From: Reticulitermes speratus
Taxonomy: Eukaryota > Arthropoda > Insecta > Blattodea > Rhinotermitidae
Reading direction: 5' to 3'
Assembly (NCBI GenBank): GCA_021186555.1
Contig: JAJKFL010000012.1
Coordinates: forward strand, 24,129,711 to 24,193,710
DNA length: 64,000 nucleotides
Shown here: one piece after another, positions 10,888 to 21,316 of the stretch
Numbering within the stretch: position 1 is the stretch's first letter
Layout of the letters: each line of letters begins with the position of its first letter
The notes under the pieces: model-generated
The model's database searches: none
Told to the model about the DNA's origin: nothing
Seen by the model: the letters and a program-made list of their open reading frames with translations, nothing else
Translations under genes and position numbers: made by a program

Positions 10888-11035
10888 TAACTAACTAACT
10901 AACTAACTTGAGAAGCTAGCAGGTCGTCAGCTAGTCCAGAAATTTCCCGCGTTTTATGGAGCCCGAATGTTCATTACCACATTCACAAGAGCCGTCCACC
11001 TGTCCCTATCCTGAGCAATCCGTCCAGGTTCGAGG
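10888..11035 (-). mobile_element. LINE 3' end with tetranucleotide tail
   Basis: Minus strand: ATTGCTCAGGATAGGGACAG, GGCTCTTGTGAATGTGGTAA, TCCATAAAACGCGGGAAATT, TGGACTAGCTGACGACCTGC, ending in a GTTA-type repeat (plus strand TAACTAACTAACTAACTAAC, about 10889-10909). It matches 8643-8745 closely and shows that this LINE family ends in a short tetranucleotide run. Confidence 0.8.
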
Positions 11036-11050
11036 CTTTTTTGAATGATT

Positions 11051-11233
11051 CGTAACTTGGTAATTATTTACGGTGAGGAGTTGTTAGCACTTCACCCAAC
11101 CCCCAAGCTGGAGGACCACCCTTTGTCGGCTGTCCGCGACTGCTTATTCAATGTATTCGCAGCTACCCTGCATATCCGGAGGCCGTTGCTCATCCGCAAC
11201 CTGAGGACGCGCCATGCCGTTTTGACAGGGACC
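11051..11233 (+). repeat. Interspersed repeat, family G
   Basis: Matches 26707-26893 in the same orientation over about 180 bp: CGGTGAGGAG, AGCTGGAGGACCAC, CGGCTGTCCGCGAC, ATTCGCAGCTACCC, GAGGACGCGCCATG and GACAGGGAC. The flanks do not match. Unclassified; GC-rich and possibly a piece of a SINE or LINE. Confidence 0.75.
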
Positions 11234-11240
11234 GACTTAT

Positions 11241-11830
11241 CGTGGAAGCAATGCGTATACCAGGTACAAATGAAAATTCAGAAAAGAAACAGAGCCCTGC
11301 TGTTTGTGTCTCAAGTGTGGATTCTGCAAAAGAAGGATAACGCGGGATTGCGGGCACGGGCCACTTGCGGGCACGCGTTACCGCTTAGAAGCCTGAAATG
11401 ACTGAAAGTAACTTTATGCCTCACAGCAGACATGTTGCATCTCCAAATGCAGTAGCAGTCGGTTAATGCTGTTTAGAGGAATAATCGCTGTTTATTCTGA
11501 GAATTGTAAGACAGTCTTAAATTCATTGTGGGCAAAATGTACACGTTTGTGATGTTAAAAGTAATTGGTAAGTACAGTAACCACTGTGCCGTAGAAGGCT
11601 AAGAGACCGTACGTGTAATGGAGGAATTAGCAGCTCAGTGTGCCTAACGTAGTAGAGGATACTGAGAAATGTGATGCAAGGCAGTAGGGTGGAGGATGTA
11701 GGCTGCACTGCCTGAGGAAGCAGTGCACAGTGGTGCAGACCGCTCGCTGCGTAACGTCTCCGTAAACGTACTTAATGCTGCTGTGGTTAATGTATGGAGC
11801 TGCACCTCCACTCCTTCATACTTCCCAGTG

Positions 11831-11864
<34 letters not shown>

Positions 11865-12813
11865 GTTGTTGTCGTCTCTTGTCACAGGCCTTTTCTCCCT
11901 GGTACTTCTCTCAAACCCACGGTGATCCCCACCGCTCAGGTTTCAAGTTCCGGACTGCAGTACTTTCAGTATTATGTGCGATAAATGCGCTTACGGAGAC
12001 GGTACAGTGAACAATCCTACAGTGATACTGTGCGTATATCACGTGATCCGAGGGTTAAAGGCTCTAAAAGGTAAATCAAAGCACGATACGCACGAAAGGC
12101 TCCGCAACAGACAGTTGAGACTGTCTTTATGATGTAAATAAAACTGTAAAAACTTAATATCGCACAGCAAGAGACATAACAAGTATTACAGAACACTGCA
12201 CTTTGCCCAGCTGTGCTCCAAAAATTATTTATTATTATTATTATTATTATTATTTATTATTATCATCATCATTATTGTTATTACACCATGTCTCGCGCCG
12301 CCCGCAGTCCCGTAACATCCGGCGCTGTACGAGTGTTGACACTTTTCTAACAGCGTCTCTCTAATTCTGCACGCAGCCTCGGCTTTCGTGAGTGAATTGA
12401 TTAACTTTTCAAAGTCTGCGTAAAACGCAAAAATATTTCCATCCTTTGCTTTAGTGCTGCTCTTCGGTTTAGGCACCGCGGGGGTAATAAAACGTAATGA
12501 TGCTCTTCCGTCCTCTGGCTTTTGCTGTTCTTGTGTATCGATACTCAGCCCACAATATCGATATAACGTAACACAATTACGGTGTTAATCACTTCTATCC
12601 TGCCGTAATAAAGCGACAGCGCTTACCAATATCGCAGCGAGCTGTATACAATCTGAGGTAGGTCAGTGTGACCTCTGCCTTCAGTCTTCTTTGGACTCTT
12701 GTTCTTGTTGCATATTTGAAGACGTTGTATCAACTACAGATATACAGCTTCCTTCCAAGAGCGGCCAGTTTATCGCTTGTATTCTGCACAAACAAAATGC
12801 TGTCGCCGTTAAC
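11241..12813. other. Featureless apart from two trinucleotide microsatellites
   Basis: (TTA/ATT)n runs lie at about 11832-11864 and 12226-12274 (the second interrupted). They cause runs of Y or N in short frames. An 83-codon minus frame at 12225-12476 and a 118-codon plus frame at 11045-11401 have no domain. Confidence 0.6.
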
Positions 12814-12825
12814 ACAAGTTCGTTA

Positions 12826-13221
12826 TTATATGCTATAAACCAGCAACTTTGCACTAACATATACGAAAATTTTAAAACCCTACATATGTTTCGGCTCTGT
12901 CTGAGCCATCTTCAGGGGTTACTCTTCGTAGCGTCCACTATTTACACACTCACTATATTGTTTTAAACACGTGTTTGGGGTTTCTTGGCAATCTTGGATC
13001 TATACATTGTCGCACTATGCACTATGATATATGATATACTATATGCACTAAAACAATATAGTGAGTGTGTAAATAGTGGACGCTACGAAGAGTAACCCTT
13101 GAAGATAGCTCAGACAGAGCCGAAACATATGTAGGGTTTAACATTTTCATATATGTTAGTGCAAAGTTGTTGGTTTATAGCATATAATATCTCAATCATG
13201 CACGGTATGTACAACATTAAA
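12826..13221 (+). mobile_element. Penelope-like fold-back element with 12-bp TSD
   Basis: A 396-bp element bounded by ACAAGTTCGTTA at 12814-12825 and 13222-13233. Left arm starts at the TSD (TATATGCTATAAACCAGCAA) and is mirrored at about 13020-13190; the right side carries an extra 30-bp tail with ATGCACGGTATGTACAACAT. The arms hold a hammerhead-like core on each outward strand. Penelope-like elements are known for TSDs of roughly this length, inverted terminal copies and hammerhead motifs. No ORF remains, so it must have been mobilised in trans. Confidence 0.8.
12877..12919 (-). ncRNA. Hammerhead-like motif, left arm, intact core
   Basis: Minus strand: AACCC, CTGAAGA (12909-12915), T, GGCTC-AGACA-GAGCC stem II, GAAA, then the self-complementary ACATATGT plus A and GGGTT. 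AACCC can pair with GGGTT as stem I; the ACATATGT palindrome can form stem III only between two RNA molecules. The right-arm copy (13096-13138, plus) has TTGAAGA instead, so its C3 is lost. One extra T between the core and stem II departs from the textbook hammerhead. Confidence 0.6.
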
Positions 13222-13233
13222 ACAAGTTCGTTA

Positions 13234-13607
13234 CTTTGTGTGCTCTACTGCGCAGTGCTACAGTCGACACTGTGCCTTATGGCATGAAAGTTTGACAGCT
13301 TTTTACAATATACCGCCAAGAGGGAGTGAAGTTGGTGTCATGACTGTATATTGAAGACTGTCCGGATATTTCTGTTTGTGCTTCTGCTCTGTTTAAGTCG
13401 GACTTCATTGTGCTGTGAAGACCGGTATATCATAACTGTGGTACATGAATTAATGTCTTAGTGTATTTGAAGTAGGCTGTGTTGTTTCTGGTACTGTGTC
13501 TGCATAGTGCTGATGTACTGTTGCATAGGCCAGTGGAGTTGTCTGTCCGATAAGGTTAGTGAAGGCTGCTAGATAGCAAAGAACACATTTGGCAAATGTT
13601 TGCTATT
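13234..13607. other. No recognised feature
   Basis: T- and G-rich unique-looking DNA between two fold-back elements. Confidence 0.4.
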
Positions 13608-13618
13608 CTAGATCCTTG

Positions 13619-13851
13619 AGATCTGCGCTCTTCTGGGATATTACGCGGCGTCGTGTGGTAATTGTTTACCGACGTTTCGGGAAAACTTGTCGGTCCCATA
13701 TTCACGGGTCAAGTAGGACTCTTGATACGTGAAGATGGGGACCGATACATTGTCCCGAAACGTCGGTAAACAATTACCACACGATGCCGCGTAACATCCC
13801 AGAAGAGCGCAGATCTCATCAACATCGCGGCGGAAGCCTTAATTGAAGATA
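13619..13851 (+). mobile_element. Hairpin element, family D, with 11-bp TSD
   Basis: Flanked by CTAGATCCTTG at 13608-13618 and 13852-13862. Arms run from AGATCTGCGCTCTTCTGGGA and TTTACCGACGTTTCGGG to their complements, with a short central segment. The right side has an extra tail TCATCAACATCGCGGCGGAA, so the element is asymmetric like the fold-back at 12.8 kb. Each arm holds stem II plus GAAACGTC but the first core half reads GTGAAGA or GTGAATA instead of CTGANGA. A spurious frame across such copies translates as FWDITRRRVV, a phrase I recall from many insect repeat translations. Confidence 0.85.
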
Positions 13852-13862
13852 CTAGATCCTTG

Positions 13863-14204
13863 CTCATATGAAATAGCTAGATTGTTTGGATGTGTAGGCT
13901 GAGACTTCGCTCGTACGTTTATGCCAGGCCTTAAGTTACACCCAGTGTATGTCCACACCCTTAAGAGAGGCACTGACCGGCCACTTTACTGTCTTCAGTG
14001 GCGTAGCTTCCGAGAAAGGTTGCCAACATGAGAGCACAGTTACTGTCCGGTGGGCTGAGGTAGCCACCTCGTGTCAGCAGGGTCTGTTGGTTCAACATCT
14101 GTTGCTGAAACGCGTGTAATGATATGGTAAATAGCTGTTCTTATTTGACGATTTATTTATAAAGGAACAGACGCTTATTTAATAGGAAGTTGATTTGTGA
14201 ATTT
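13863..14204. other. No recognised feature
   Basis: No repeat match or motif seen. Confidence 0.4.
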
Positions 14205-14265
14205 ATGTCTTGGTCATATATAGAAGGAGGGGTCGTGAGTTCGAATCCCGTTCTTGAAGTGTGAA
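14205..14265 (+). mobile_element. Possible SINE fragment (box B-like site)
   Basis: GTCGTGAGTTCGAATCCCGT at 14233-14252 fits a pol III box B. No convincing box A or tRNA fold lies upstream, and no second copy is found in the window, so the extent is unknown. Confidence 0.35.
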
Positions 14266-14915
14266 ATGACATGGAAAACTTCTTTCTTCTTCTTTTTGTT
14301 AGTATTTAAACGTGACATCTTATTGTGCCGTGTTACGTCACAGCGTTTCGAGCAAGTCAAGAGAGACGATACCCCCATTCCTGACCTAAGTTCAGTTGGA
14401 CCTTTCCGTTCCTCCCCTACTTCAATCTGGGTATGTTCCACTTGTTTACCTTTTTACGTTAGTATTCCTTTGGTCACTCAGCAACCAGTATCCGCGGGAT
14501 TAACATCCAAATTTAGTTCCGGCTTACTGTATTTCAAAAGTGTGCTTCGGTGTATATGAAAACAGCGGGGGGTTGTTGCAGACCTTGGTGTTGCTGGGGT
14601 CAGATTTGTGTTTATTGTTACCAGGACAGCACTGCCAAGTTATTGCTGGTTTGTGTGGAGCCTCTCTTCAATGTAGCAGTAATATTGTTTGCTGTGTTGC
14701 TGTATATATTTGCTCTAATTATCTGCACTGTCTGTAAGTATTGACGATTTGGTTTACGTTTGTTATAAATAAGTAGGTGCGTTTGATTTGATGTACTTAC
14801 TTGGGGCACCTTTGGGTTAGGGCTGGTTGTGCCGCCAGATATAATCGATCCACGATAAATAATAGAATAGACAAAGAGTGCTAGTAACAGGGCACATTGT
14901 GATGCATGGATCACT
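14266..14915. other. No recognised feature
   Basis: Includes CTTCTTTCTTCTTCTTTTTG at 14279-14298 and overlapping 64-108-codon frames on both strands with no domain. Confidence 0.4.
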
Positions 14916-15770
14916 AGAGAAACTGGCATGTGACTATGTAACATATCTCAGTTGTCGTTAACTGGCATGTGACTATGTAACATATCTCAGTTGTCGTTAA
15001 CTGGCATGTGACTATGTAACATATCTCAGTTGTCGTTAACTGACATGTGACTGTATATAACATATCTCAGTTGTCGTTAACTGGCATGTGACTGCATGTA
15101 ACATATCTCAGTTGTCGTTAATTGGCATGTGACTATGTAACATATCTCAGTTGTCGTTAACTGGCATGTGACTGCATGTAACATATCTCAGTTGTCGTTA
15201 ACTGGAATGTGACTGCATGTAACATATCTCAGTTGTCGTTAACTGGCATGTGACTGCATGTAACATATCTCAGTTGTCGTTACCTGGCATGTGACTGCAT
15301 GTAACATATCTCATTTGTCGTTAACTGGCATGTGACTGCATGTAACATATCTCAGTTGTCGTTAACTGGCATGTGACTGCATGTAACATATCTCAGTTGT
15401 CGTTAACTGGCATGTGACTATGTAACATATCTCAGTTGTCGTTAACTGGCATGTGACTGCATGTAACATATCTCAGTTGTCGTTAACTGGAATGTGACTG
15501 CATGTAACATATCTCAGTTGTCGTTAACTGGCATGTGACTGCATGTAACATATCTCAGTTGTCGTTACCTGGCATGTGACTGCATGTAACATATCTCATT
15601 TGTCGTTAACTGGCATGTGACTGCATGTAACATATCTCAGTTGTCGTTAACTGGCATGTGACTGTATGTAACATCTCAGTTGTCGTTAACTGACATGTGA
15701 CTATGTAACATATCTCAGTTGTCGTTAACTGGCATGTGACTATGTAACATATCTCAGTTGTCGTTAAATC
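14916..15770. repeat. 39-41-bp satellite, about 21 copies, with higher-order structure
   Basis: Unit: TAACTGGCATGTGACT, then (GC)ATGTAACATATC, then TCAGTTGTCG. Variants are ACTATGTA versus ACTGCATGTA, GGAATG versus GGCATG, TTACCTGG versus TTAACTGG and TCATTTG versus TCAGTTG. Around 15121-15400 and again at 15405-15650 these variants recur in the same order, which marks a higher-order unit of roughly 285 bp. The array ends sharply at 15768 where GTTAAATC begins. Confidence 0.96.
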
Positions 15771-16034
15771 TTTGTTCAAAGCGCCACTCGAAATTCAGTC
15801 GTTGATACGCTGCTGTGGTGTATGCAGTAACATAGCTAAATGTCGTCAGGAGTGCTGGTGATGGTGATGCGGTGATTGTGATCGTTGTACAAAGACACGG
15901 AGGAACACAAGAAAATCGGTGTTCCTGCTGACACCTGTTCGTAACTTGAAATCATCAGGTGTATTATATTTCGTATCAGTCTTATTTTATGCTACAGTGA
16001 AACTGTGGGGAGCAGAACTGTGTAATTTAACAAC
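15769..16034. other. No recognised feature
   Basis: Short unique-looking stretch; the start of a 155-codon plus frame (15919-16386) that reads through the following SINE and is therefore not credible as a gene. Confidence 0.4.
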
Positions 16035-16035
16035 G

Positions 16036-16215
16036 AAGGTAAAGGTCACCCTACGACATGCTAATGCAGGCACAGCGGGGACGCGGAGGTATAGCTCCAA
16101 CCGATTCGCAACCTCGGCGGTAGAAGGGGGTGGATGGTCAGCACCACGCCAGGCCGCTTTACCGGTACATATTGTACAGGAGGGTGGGTGGGCCCCAGCG
16201 TCGGTCTGGACAGGC
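16036..16215 (-). mobile_element. SINE family B, diverged partial copy
   Basis: Minus strand matches the 3' half: GGCCGG-like head block, GCGGCCTGGCGTGGTGCTGA, CATCCACCCCCTTCTACCGC and the AGCTATACCTCCGCG region, ending in GACCTTTACCTT. More diverged than the 51.5- and 57.6-kb copies. Confidence 0.72.
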
Positions 16216-16814
16216 ATTGTTCACATCACTTATTGCTGCCCGTATTTTTTGTTGGTTTTGTGTGTATTACGCTTTACTGCGATACGCTGTATAACTTTAG
16301 AATGTTTGTGGTTTAGGGTTCATTGTGTTGGTAAGAGTGGGCAGGACGAACTTGCTTCTGTCATTCATTCAGTGAGGTTCAGGTAATTGTTCTGTACAGT
16401 GAGATGGGGTGGGGGTTGGAAGTAATAGAGAATTGGCGTGTTTCTTACATATTAGGAGCGCCATAGAGCAGCTAGGGCGTAGCTTATAGGCTCTGTAATC
16501 TTCGTGGTTTGTGTGTGTGTGTGTGTGGTGTGTGTGTACGTACCCAATGTCGCTCTCCTTGATTGTCCGCCTGGCCAGTATTGGTATACAGTCTGGGAAT
16601 ATATGTTTACAGGGTAGGCAGCCAGCCTCTCATCAACCCCCAACCTTCAGGGCCAGGGCTGTGCCTGTCAGGAATGAATGGTTCGAACATTTAGAGAGGA
16701 TGAATGGTAAATTTGATGTTCATGCCGTGCATTACTCTTACAGTCAGTCACATTTACCAACAAATGCGCGCAGTAGGATTATATATAAACTGTACATACG
16801 TTGTAAATAACTCA
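16216..16814. other. Featureless apart from a GT microsatellite
   Basis: (GT)n at about 16508-16541, interrupted once. CATCAACCCCCAACCTTCAG at 16631-16650 recalls the short motif at 30.8 kb but is too short to call. Confidence 0.5.
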
Positions 16815-16990
16815 TACATTCTAGACATTCACCAACAAAATGCACAAATCACTAACAAGGTGCAAATCAGCCCCTTGTTAGTGATTTGTGCATTTTGTTG
16901 GTGAGTGTCTAGAATAATAAAAATGCACGGTGAATTAAGACTAAAAACTCCTACATGTTTTGGCGCCGAGGCGCCATCCTCAGGGAGTCT
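16815..16990. mobile_element. Penelope-like fold-back fragment
   Basis: A 42-bp inverted pair, TCTAGACATTCACCAACAAA at 16821-16840 and its complement ending at 16914, flanks a spacer of about 10 bp. Then comes the tail box ATGCACGGTGAATTAAGACT (16923-16942) and a minus-strand hammerhead-like motif. The TGCATTTTGTTGG phrase in the arm also precedes the tail box at 34.6 kb. Two element ends seem joined here, directly left of the 45-bp array. Confidence 0.68.
16949..16986 (-). ncRNA. Hammerhead-like motif with G12 lost
   Basis: Minus strand: CTGAGGA, T, a perfect GGCGCC/GGCGCC stem II with a 2-nt loop, then AAAA in place of GAAA, then ACATGT and AGGAG. The palindromic stem III segment is kept but the invariant G12 reads A, so I expect no activity. 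Confidence 0.5.
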
Positions 16991-17019
16991 CAAATACAAA
17001 GGCGTACGGGGACGTACGA

Positions 17020-19180
17020 GTTGCGTCCCGCGGTCAAGAAAGCGTATCAGTTGCGCCCCGAGTTGTCAGCCCCCCCAGATAAGGCAATGTATCAGTTGCG
17101 TCCCGAGTTGTCAGCCCCCCCAGATAAGGCAATGTATCAGTTGCGTCCCGAGTTGTCAGCCCCCCCAGATAAGGCAATGTATCAGTTGCGTCCCGAGTTG
17201 TCAGCCCCCCCAGATAAGGCAATGTATCAGTTGCGTCCCGAGTTGTCAGCCCCCCCAGATAAGGCAATGTATCAGTTGCGTCCCGAGTTGTCAGCCCCCG
17301 CAGATAAGGCAATGTATCAGTTGCGTCCCGAGTTGTGAACCCCCCAGATAAGCCAATGTATCAGTTGCGTCCCGAGTTGTGAACCCCCCAGATAAGCCAA
17401 TGTATCAGTTGCGTCCCAGAGTTGTCAGCCCCCGCAGATAAGGCAATGTATCAGTTGCGTCCCGAGTTGTCAGCCCCCGCAGATAAGGCAATGTATCAGT
17501 TGCGTCCCGAGTTGTGAACCCCCCAGATAAGCCAATGTATCAGTTGCGTCCCGAGTTGTCAGCCCCCGCAGATAAGGCAATGTATCATTTGCGTCCCGAG
17601 TTGTGAACCCCCCAGATAAGCCAATGTATCAGTTGCGTCCCGAGTTGTCAGCCCCCGCAGATAAGGCAATGTATCAGTTGCGTCCCGAGTTGTGAACCCC
17701 CCAGATAAGCCAATGTATCAGTTGCGTCCCGAGTTGTCAGCCCCCCCAGATAAGGCAATGTATCAGTTGCGTCCCGAGTTGTGAACCCCCCAGATAAGTC
17801 AATGTATCAGTTGCGTCCCGAGTTGTAAATCCCCCAGATAAGGCAATGTATCAGTTGCGTCCCGAGTTGTAAATCCCCCAGATAAGGCAATGTATCAGTT
17901 GCGTCCCGAGTTGTCAGCCCCCCCAGATAAGGCAATGTATCAGTTGCGTCCCGAGTTGTCAGCCCCCCCCAGATAAGGCAATGTATCAGTTGCGTCCCGA
18001 GTTGTCAGCCCCCCCAGATAAGGCAATGTATCAGTTGCGTCCCGAGTTGTAAATCCCCCAGATAAGGCAATGTATCAGTTGCGTCCCGAGTTGTCAGCCC
18101 CCCCAGATAAGGCAATGTATCAGTTGCGTCCCGAGTTGTGAACCCCCCAGATAAGCCAATGTATCAGTTGCGTCCCGAGTTGTAAATCCCCCAGATAAGG
18201 CAATGTATCAGTTGCGTCCCGAGTTGTAACCCCCAGATAAGCCAATGTATCAGTTGCGTCCCGAGTTGTCAGCCCCCCAGATAAGGCAATGTATCAATTG
18301 CGTCCCGAGTTGTGAACCCCCCCAGATAAGCCAATGTATCATTGCGTCCCGAGTTGTCAGCCCCCCCAGATAAGGCAATGTATCAGTTGCGTCCCGAGTT
18401 CTCAGCCCCCCCACCCCCCAGATAAGGCAAGTGCATGTGCAGTTGCGTCCCGAGTTGTGAATCCCCCAGATAAGGCAATGTAGCAGTTGCGTCCCGAGTT
18501 CTCAGCCCCCCCCCCACCCAGATAAGGCAATGTAGCAGTTGCGTCCCGAGTTGTGAATCCCCCAGATAAGGCAATGTAGCAGTTGCGTCCCGAGTTCTCA
18601 GCCCCCCCCCCCAGATAAGGCAATGTAGCAGTTGCGTCCCGAGTTGTGAATCCCCCAGATAAGGCAATGTAGCAGTTGCGTCCCGAGTTGTGAATCCCCC
18701 AGATAAGGCAATGTAGCAGTTGCGTCCCGAGTTCTCAGCCCCCCCAGATAAGGCAATGTATCAGTTGCGTCCCGAGTTGTGAACCCCCCAGATAAGGCAA
18801 TGTATCAGTTGCGTCCCGAGTTCTCAGCCCCCCCAGATAAGGCAATGTAGCAGTTGCGTCCCGAGTTCTCAGCCCCCCCAGATAAGGCAATGTATCAGTT
18901 GCGTCCCGAGTTGTGAACCCCCCAGATAAGGCAATGTATCAGTTGCGTCCCGAGTTGTGAATCCCCCAGATAAGGCAATGTATCAGTTGCGTCCCGAGTT
19001 CTCAGCCCCCCCAGATAAGGCAATGTATCAGTTGCGTCCCGAGTTCTCAGCCCCCCTAGATAAGGCAATGTATCAGTTGCGTCCCGAGTTGTGAACCCCC
19101 CAGATAAGGCAATGTATCAGTTGCGTCCCGAGTTGTCAGCCCCCCCAGATAAGGCAATGTATCAGTTGCGTCCCGCGGTC
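17020..19180. repeat. 45-bp satellite, about 48 copies, several subfamilies
   Basis: Basic unit GTATCAGTTGCGTCCCGAGT, TGTCAGCCCCCCCAGATAAG, GCAAT. Subfamilies by region: uniform CAGCCCCCCC units (17.05-17.33 kb); alternating TGAACCCCCC and CAGCCCCCGC units (17.33-17.8); AAATCCCCC units (17.8-18.2); alternating TCTCAGCC and TGAATCCCC units with TAGCAG (18.4-18.75); mixed to the end. Both array ends carry the variant CGTCCCGCGGTC (17025-17036 and 19166-19177). Runs of 5-9 C per unit give the minus strand regular G tracts. Frames of 73-148 codons here are artefacts. Confidence 0.97.
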
Positions 19181-19300
19181 TCTGCTGCATGTGTATCATA
19201 CAGAGACATGACCAAACCTCAGAAGAGACCGGGAAGCGAACCCGCAGAGCAGCGAGGGACATCACACACACACACACAGACACCACCCAACTCCTAAGTT
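19181..19300 (-). mobile_element. Possible tRNA-like head adjoining the 45-bp array
   Basis: On the minus strand, CTGCGGGTTCGCTTCCCGGT (about 19226-19245) fits a pol III box B, followed by TCTGTATGATACACATGCAG and then directly by GACCGCGGGACG, the array terminus. The array may therefore be the expanded body of a SINE-like unit. A CA-dinucleotide run lies at 19265-19281. Confidence 0.4.
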
Positions 19301-19346
19301 GTCGACGGTTTCGACGACCACGTATACCTGAAGTGCATGACATTTC

Positions 19347-19476
19347 GTAATCTTTCAATTTCTTGAACCAAAAAAGGAAAAGAAATGAAAAAATAAAATA
19401 AAAAAGGTGCATTAGTTGGTTGAAGAAATTGAAAATTGATGTCAAGATGCACGGTGAATACAACGTAAAATTTCTA
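19347..19476 (+). mobile_element. Small Penelope-like fold-back with tail box
   Basis: CTTTCAATTTCTTGAACC on the left and GGTTGAAGAAATTGAAAA on the right are inverted, with an A-rich spacer. TGCATTAGTTGG lies in the right part, followed by GATGCACGGTGAATACAACG (19448-19467), the tail box shared with 13.2, 16.9, 34.6 and 62.6 kb. TAATGTTTCATATG just outside looks like a decayed minus-strand hammerhead 3' half. A possible TSD (ATTTCGTAAT/ATTTCTAATG) is imperfect. Confidence 0.6.
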
Positions 19477-20539
19477 ATGTTTCATATGTTTTGGCAATAA
19501 CTGTAATGTGTAAATTGACATCTTTCTCAAACGATTCTGTGTTGTTTGATACACAATACTGTTGGTTTCTTCTCGTATCAATACTCTTTTCAAATATCCA
19601 GTACAGCGTGAGATATATTCTATTTCCGCTAATGCGCTTGGGGGAATTTCTTCAGGCCGAAAATGAGCTGTAAAATAATAATTATATTAACAAAACTGAA
19701 AATAAAAACTCACTGAAAATTGAAAATAAAGCAATTACTGTTTAATTAATATCGGTTTAATTTTTATAAAATAAAAGTTTCACGTGGTATCTAGATTCTT
19801 AATTGAACACAAACATATCTGTACATCCCCATGACTCTCTTTTTAACGTATTCACTCTTTATGTTGCTGTGCTTTCCTTTGTGTCCAAATTTTAAACAAC
19901 TCCTTGTGCTTTAATTTGTATTCATCTGTAAATAATTGTGCGAAATGTTTTCATAGTTTATTATAAAATGTATAACAATAAATATATACATATATATGTC
20001 TAAGAATATAAAGTGTATACTTATAAACGTAACATACATAATGTGTAAGCTGGTTAGTTATGTACACTCTACTGACTTTGTATTAAAATCGAAGGTGGGC
20101 ACTCAAAATGGTAGATTACATGTCAAACCGCATGATCAAATTCTCTAAGTACATGACACTATCTTATGCAGTCGTTAATAACTTTCAGAGTAGCATGTAT
20201 AAGCAGTTAGTTTCTTGTATTAGATAATAATAAAGTTTGAAGCTGTACAATAATACAACAAACGGATAGCTAAAGCGGCTCAGATCAATTTTACAGCTCT
20301 GTGTAAATAATAAACTTCAAATTTTATGCAGAAAAAAAATCAGCATAATTTAAATTGACATAAAAATTATTTATTTCTCTTGAAATATTATGTTTTTAAT
20401 TAGTTCACACGTTACTTAACTCTATTGCTCTGCACCGTGATCAATTAATTTAATAAATTAAATTGTCACTGTAAAAATAATTAATAAACCACTACTGCAG
20501 TTTGCGTACAAAGTACCTCTCCGAACTGCTGCTACTAAC
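19477..20539. other. AT-rich stretch, nothing recognised
   Basis: Visibly more AT-rich than its surroundings, with runs such as TATATACATATATATG near 19983. No inverted ends, array or domain found. Confidence 0.45.
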
Positions 20540-20551
20540 AACGCTCTCTTT

Positions 20552-20770
20552 GTGAGATCTGCGCTCTTCTAGGATATTACGCAGCGTCCAGTGGTAATCC
20601 TTTACCGACGTTTCGGGACAATATCGGTCCCATCTTCAAGGGTCAAGAAGTCTTTCTTAAAGACGGGACCGATACATTGTCCTGAAACGTCGGTAAAGAT
20701 TACCACTCGACGATGCGTAATACCCCAGAAGGGCGCAGATCTCATCAACATCGCGGCGGAAGCCTGAAAT
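20552..20770 (+). mobile_element. Hairpin element, family D, at a thrice-repeated 12-mer
   Basis: Arms begin GAGATCTGCGCTCTTCT and TTTACCGACGTTTCGGGACA and are mirrored on the right; the tail TCATCAACATCGCGGCGGAA, GCCTGAAAT follows. Flanked by AACGCTCTCTTT (20540-20551) and AACGCTCTGTTT (20771-20782), a TSD with one mismatch. The next fold-back starts right after this second repeat and is followed by a third copy. Confidence 0.85.
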
Positions 20771-20873
20771 AACGCTCTGTTTAAAAACTCAATATTATTC
20801 ATTCCGTACATTTTCTTTTCTATATTTATAGTCCTACAAATGTACATTTTATTCACTATTAGTTGTGTAACAC

Positions 20874-20918
20874 TGTCCTACATGTTTCTAACCATATTCT
20901 GGCTCATCTTCAGGGACT
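20874..20918 (-). ncRNA. Hammerhead-like motif, left arm of 20.8-kb fold-back
   Basis: Minus strand: GTCC, CTGAAGA (20907-20913), T, stem II GAGCC-loop-GGTTA, GAAA, palindromic ACATGT, A, GGAC. GTCC/GGAC gives a 4-bp stem I. The first stem II pair is broken (G against A). Confidence 0.55.
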
Positions 20919-21316
20919 CAGTATTTTAAATTACACATTTTTACATCACTTGGTACAATTGTTTAAATAGTAAAAACTGAATAACATGGCGTTTTTTTAC
21001 AATCGTGTTTATACACTGGTTCAAATGTGAATAGATGTAGCTGCTGTTTATTTCGGTGTTATAAACCGAGTCTTATACGGGTTAAAATGTTAAAAGTTGA
21101 ATAATCTGTGTTGTTATGATATCCTGAAACATGCAATATTTAAGATAAAATTGATAGTCGTATTTATGTTAATGTGATTTTTAGTAGGTTGTAAATTGTT
21201 GGATGTAGAATTGTTCTAAGGTATTCATATATCCATATATGAATTGTTCTAAGGTATTCATATATCCATATATGAATTGTTCTAAGGTATCCATATATGA
21301 ATTGTTCTATGGATAT

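Noticed and set aside
17020-19180. CRISPR-like array
   Set aside because: No unique spacers; units are head-to-tail repeats in a eukaryotic setting. The same holds for the other arrays.
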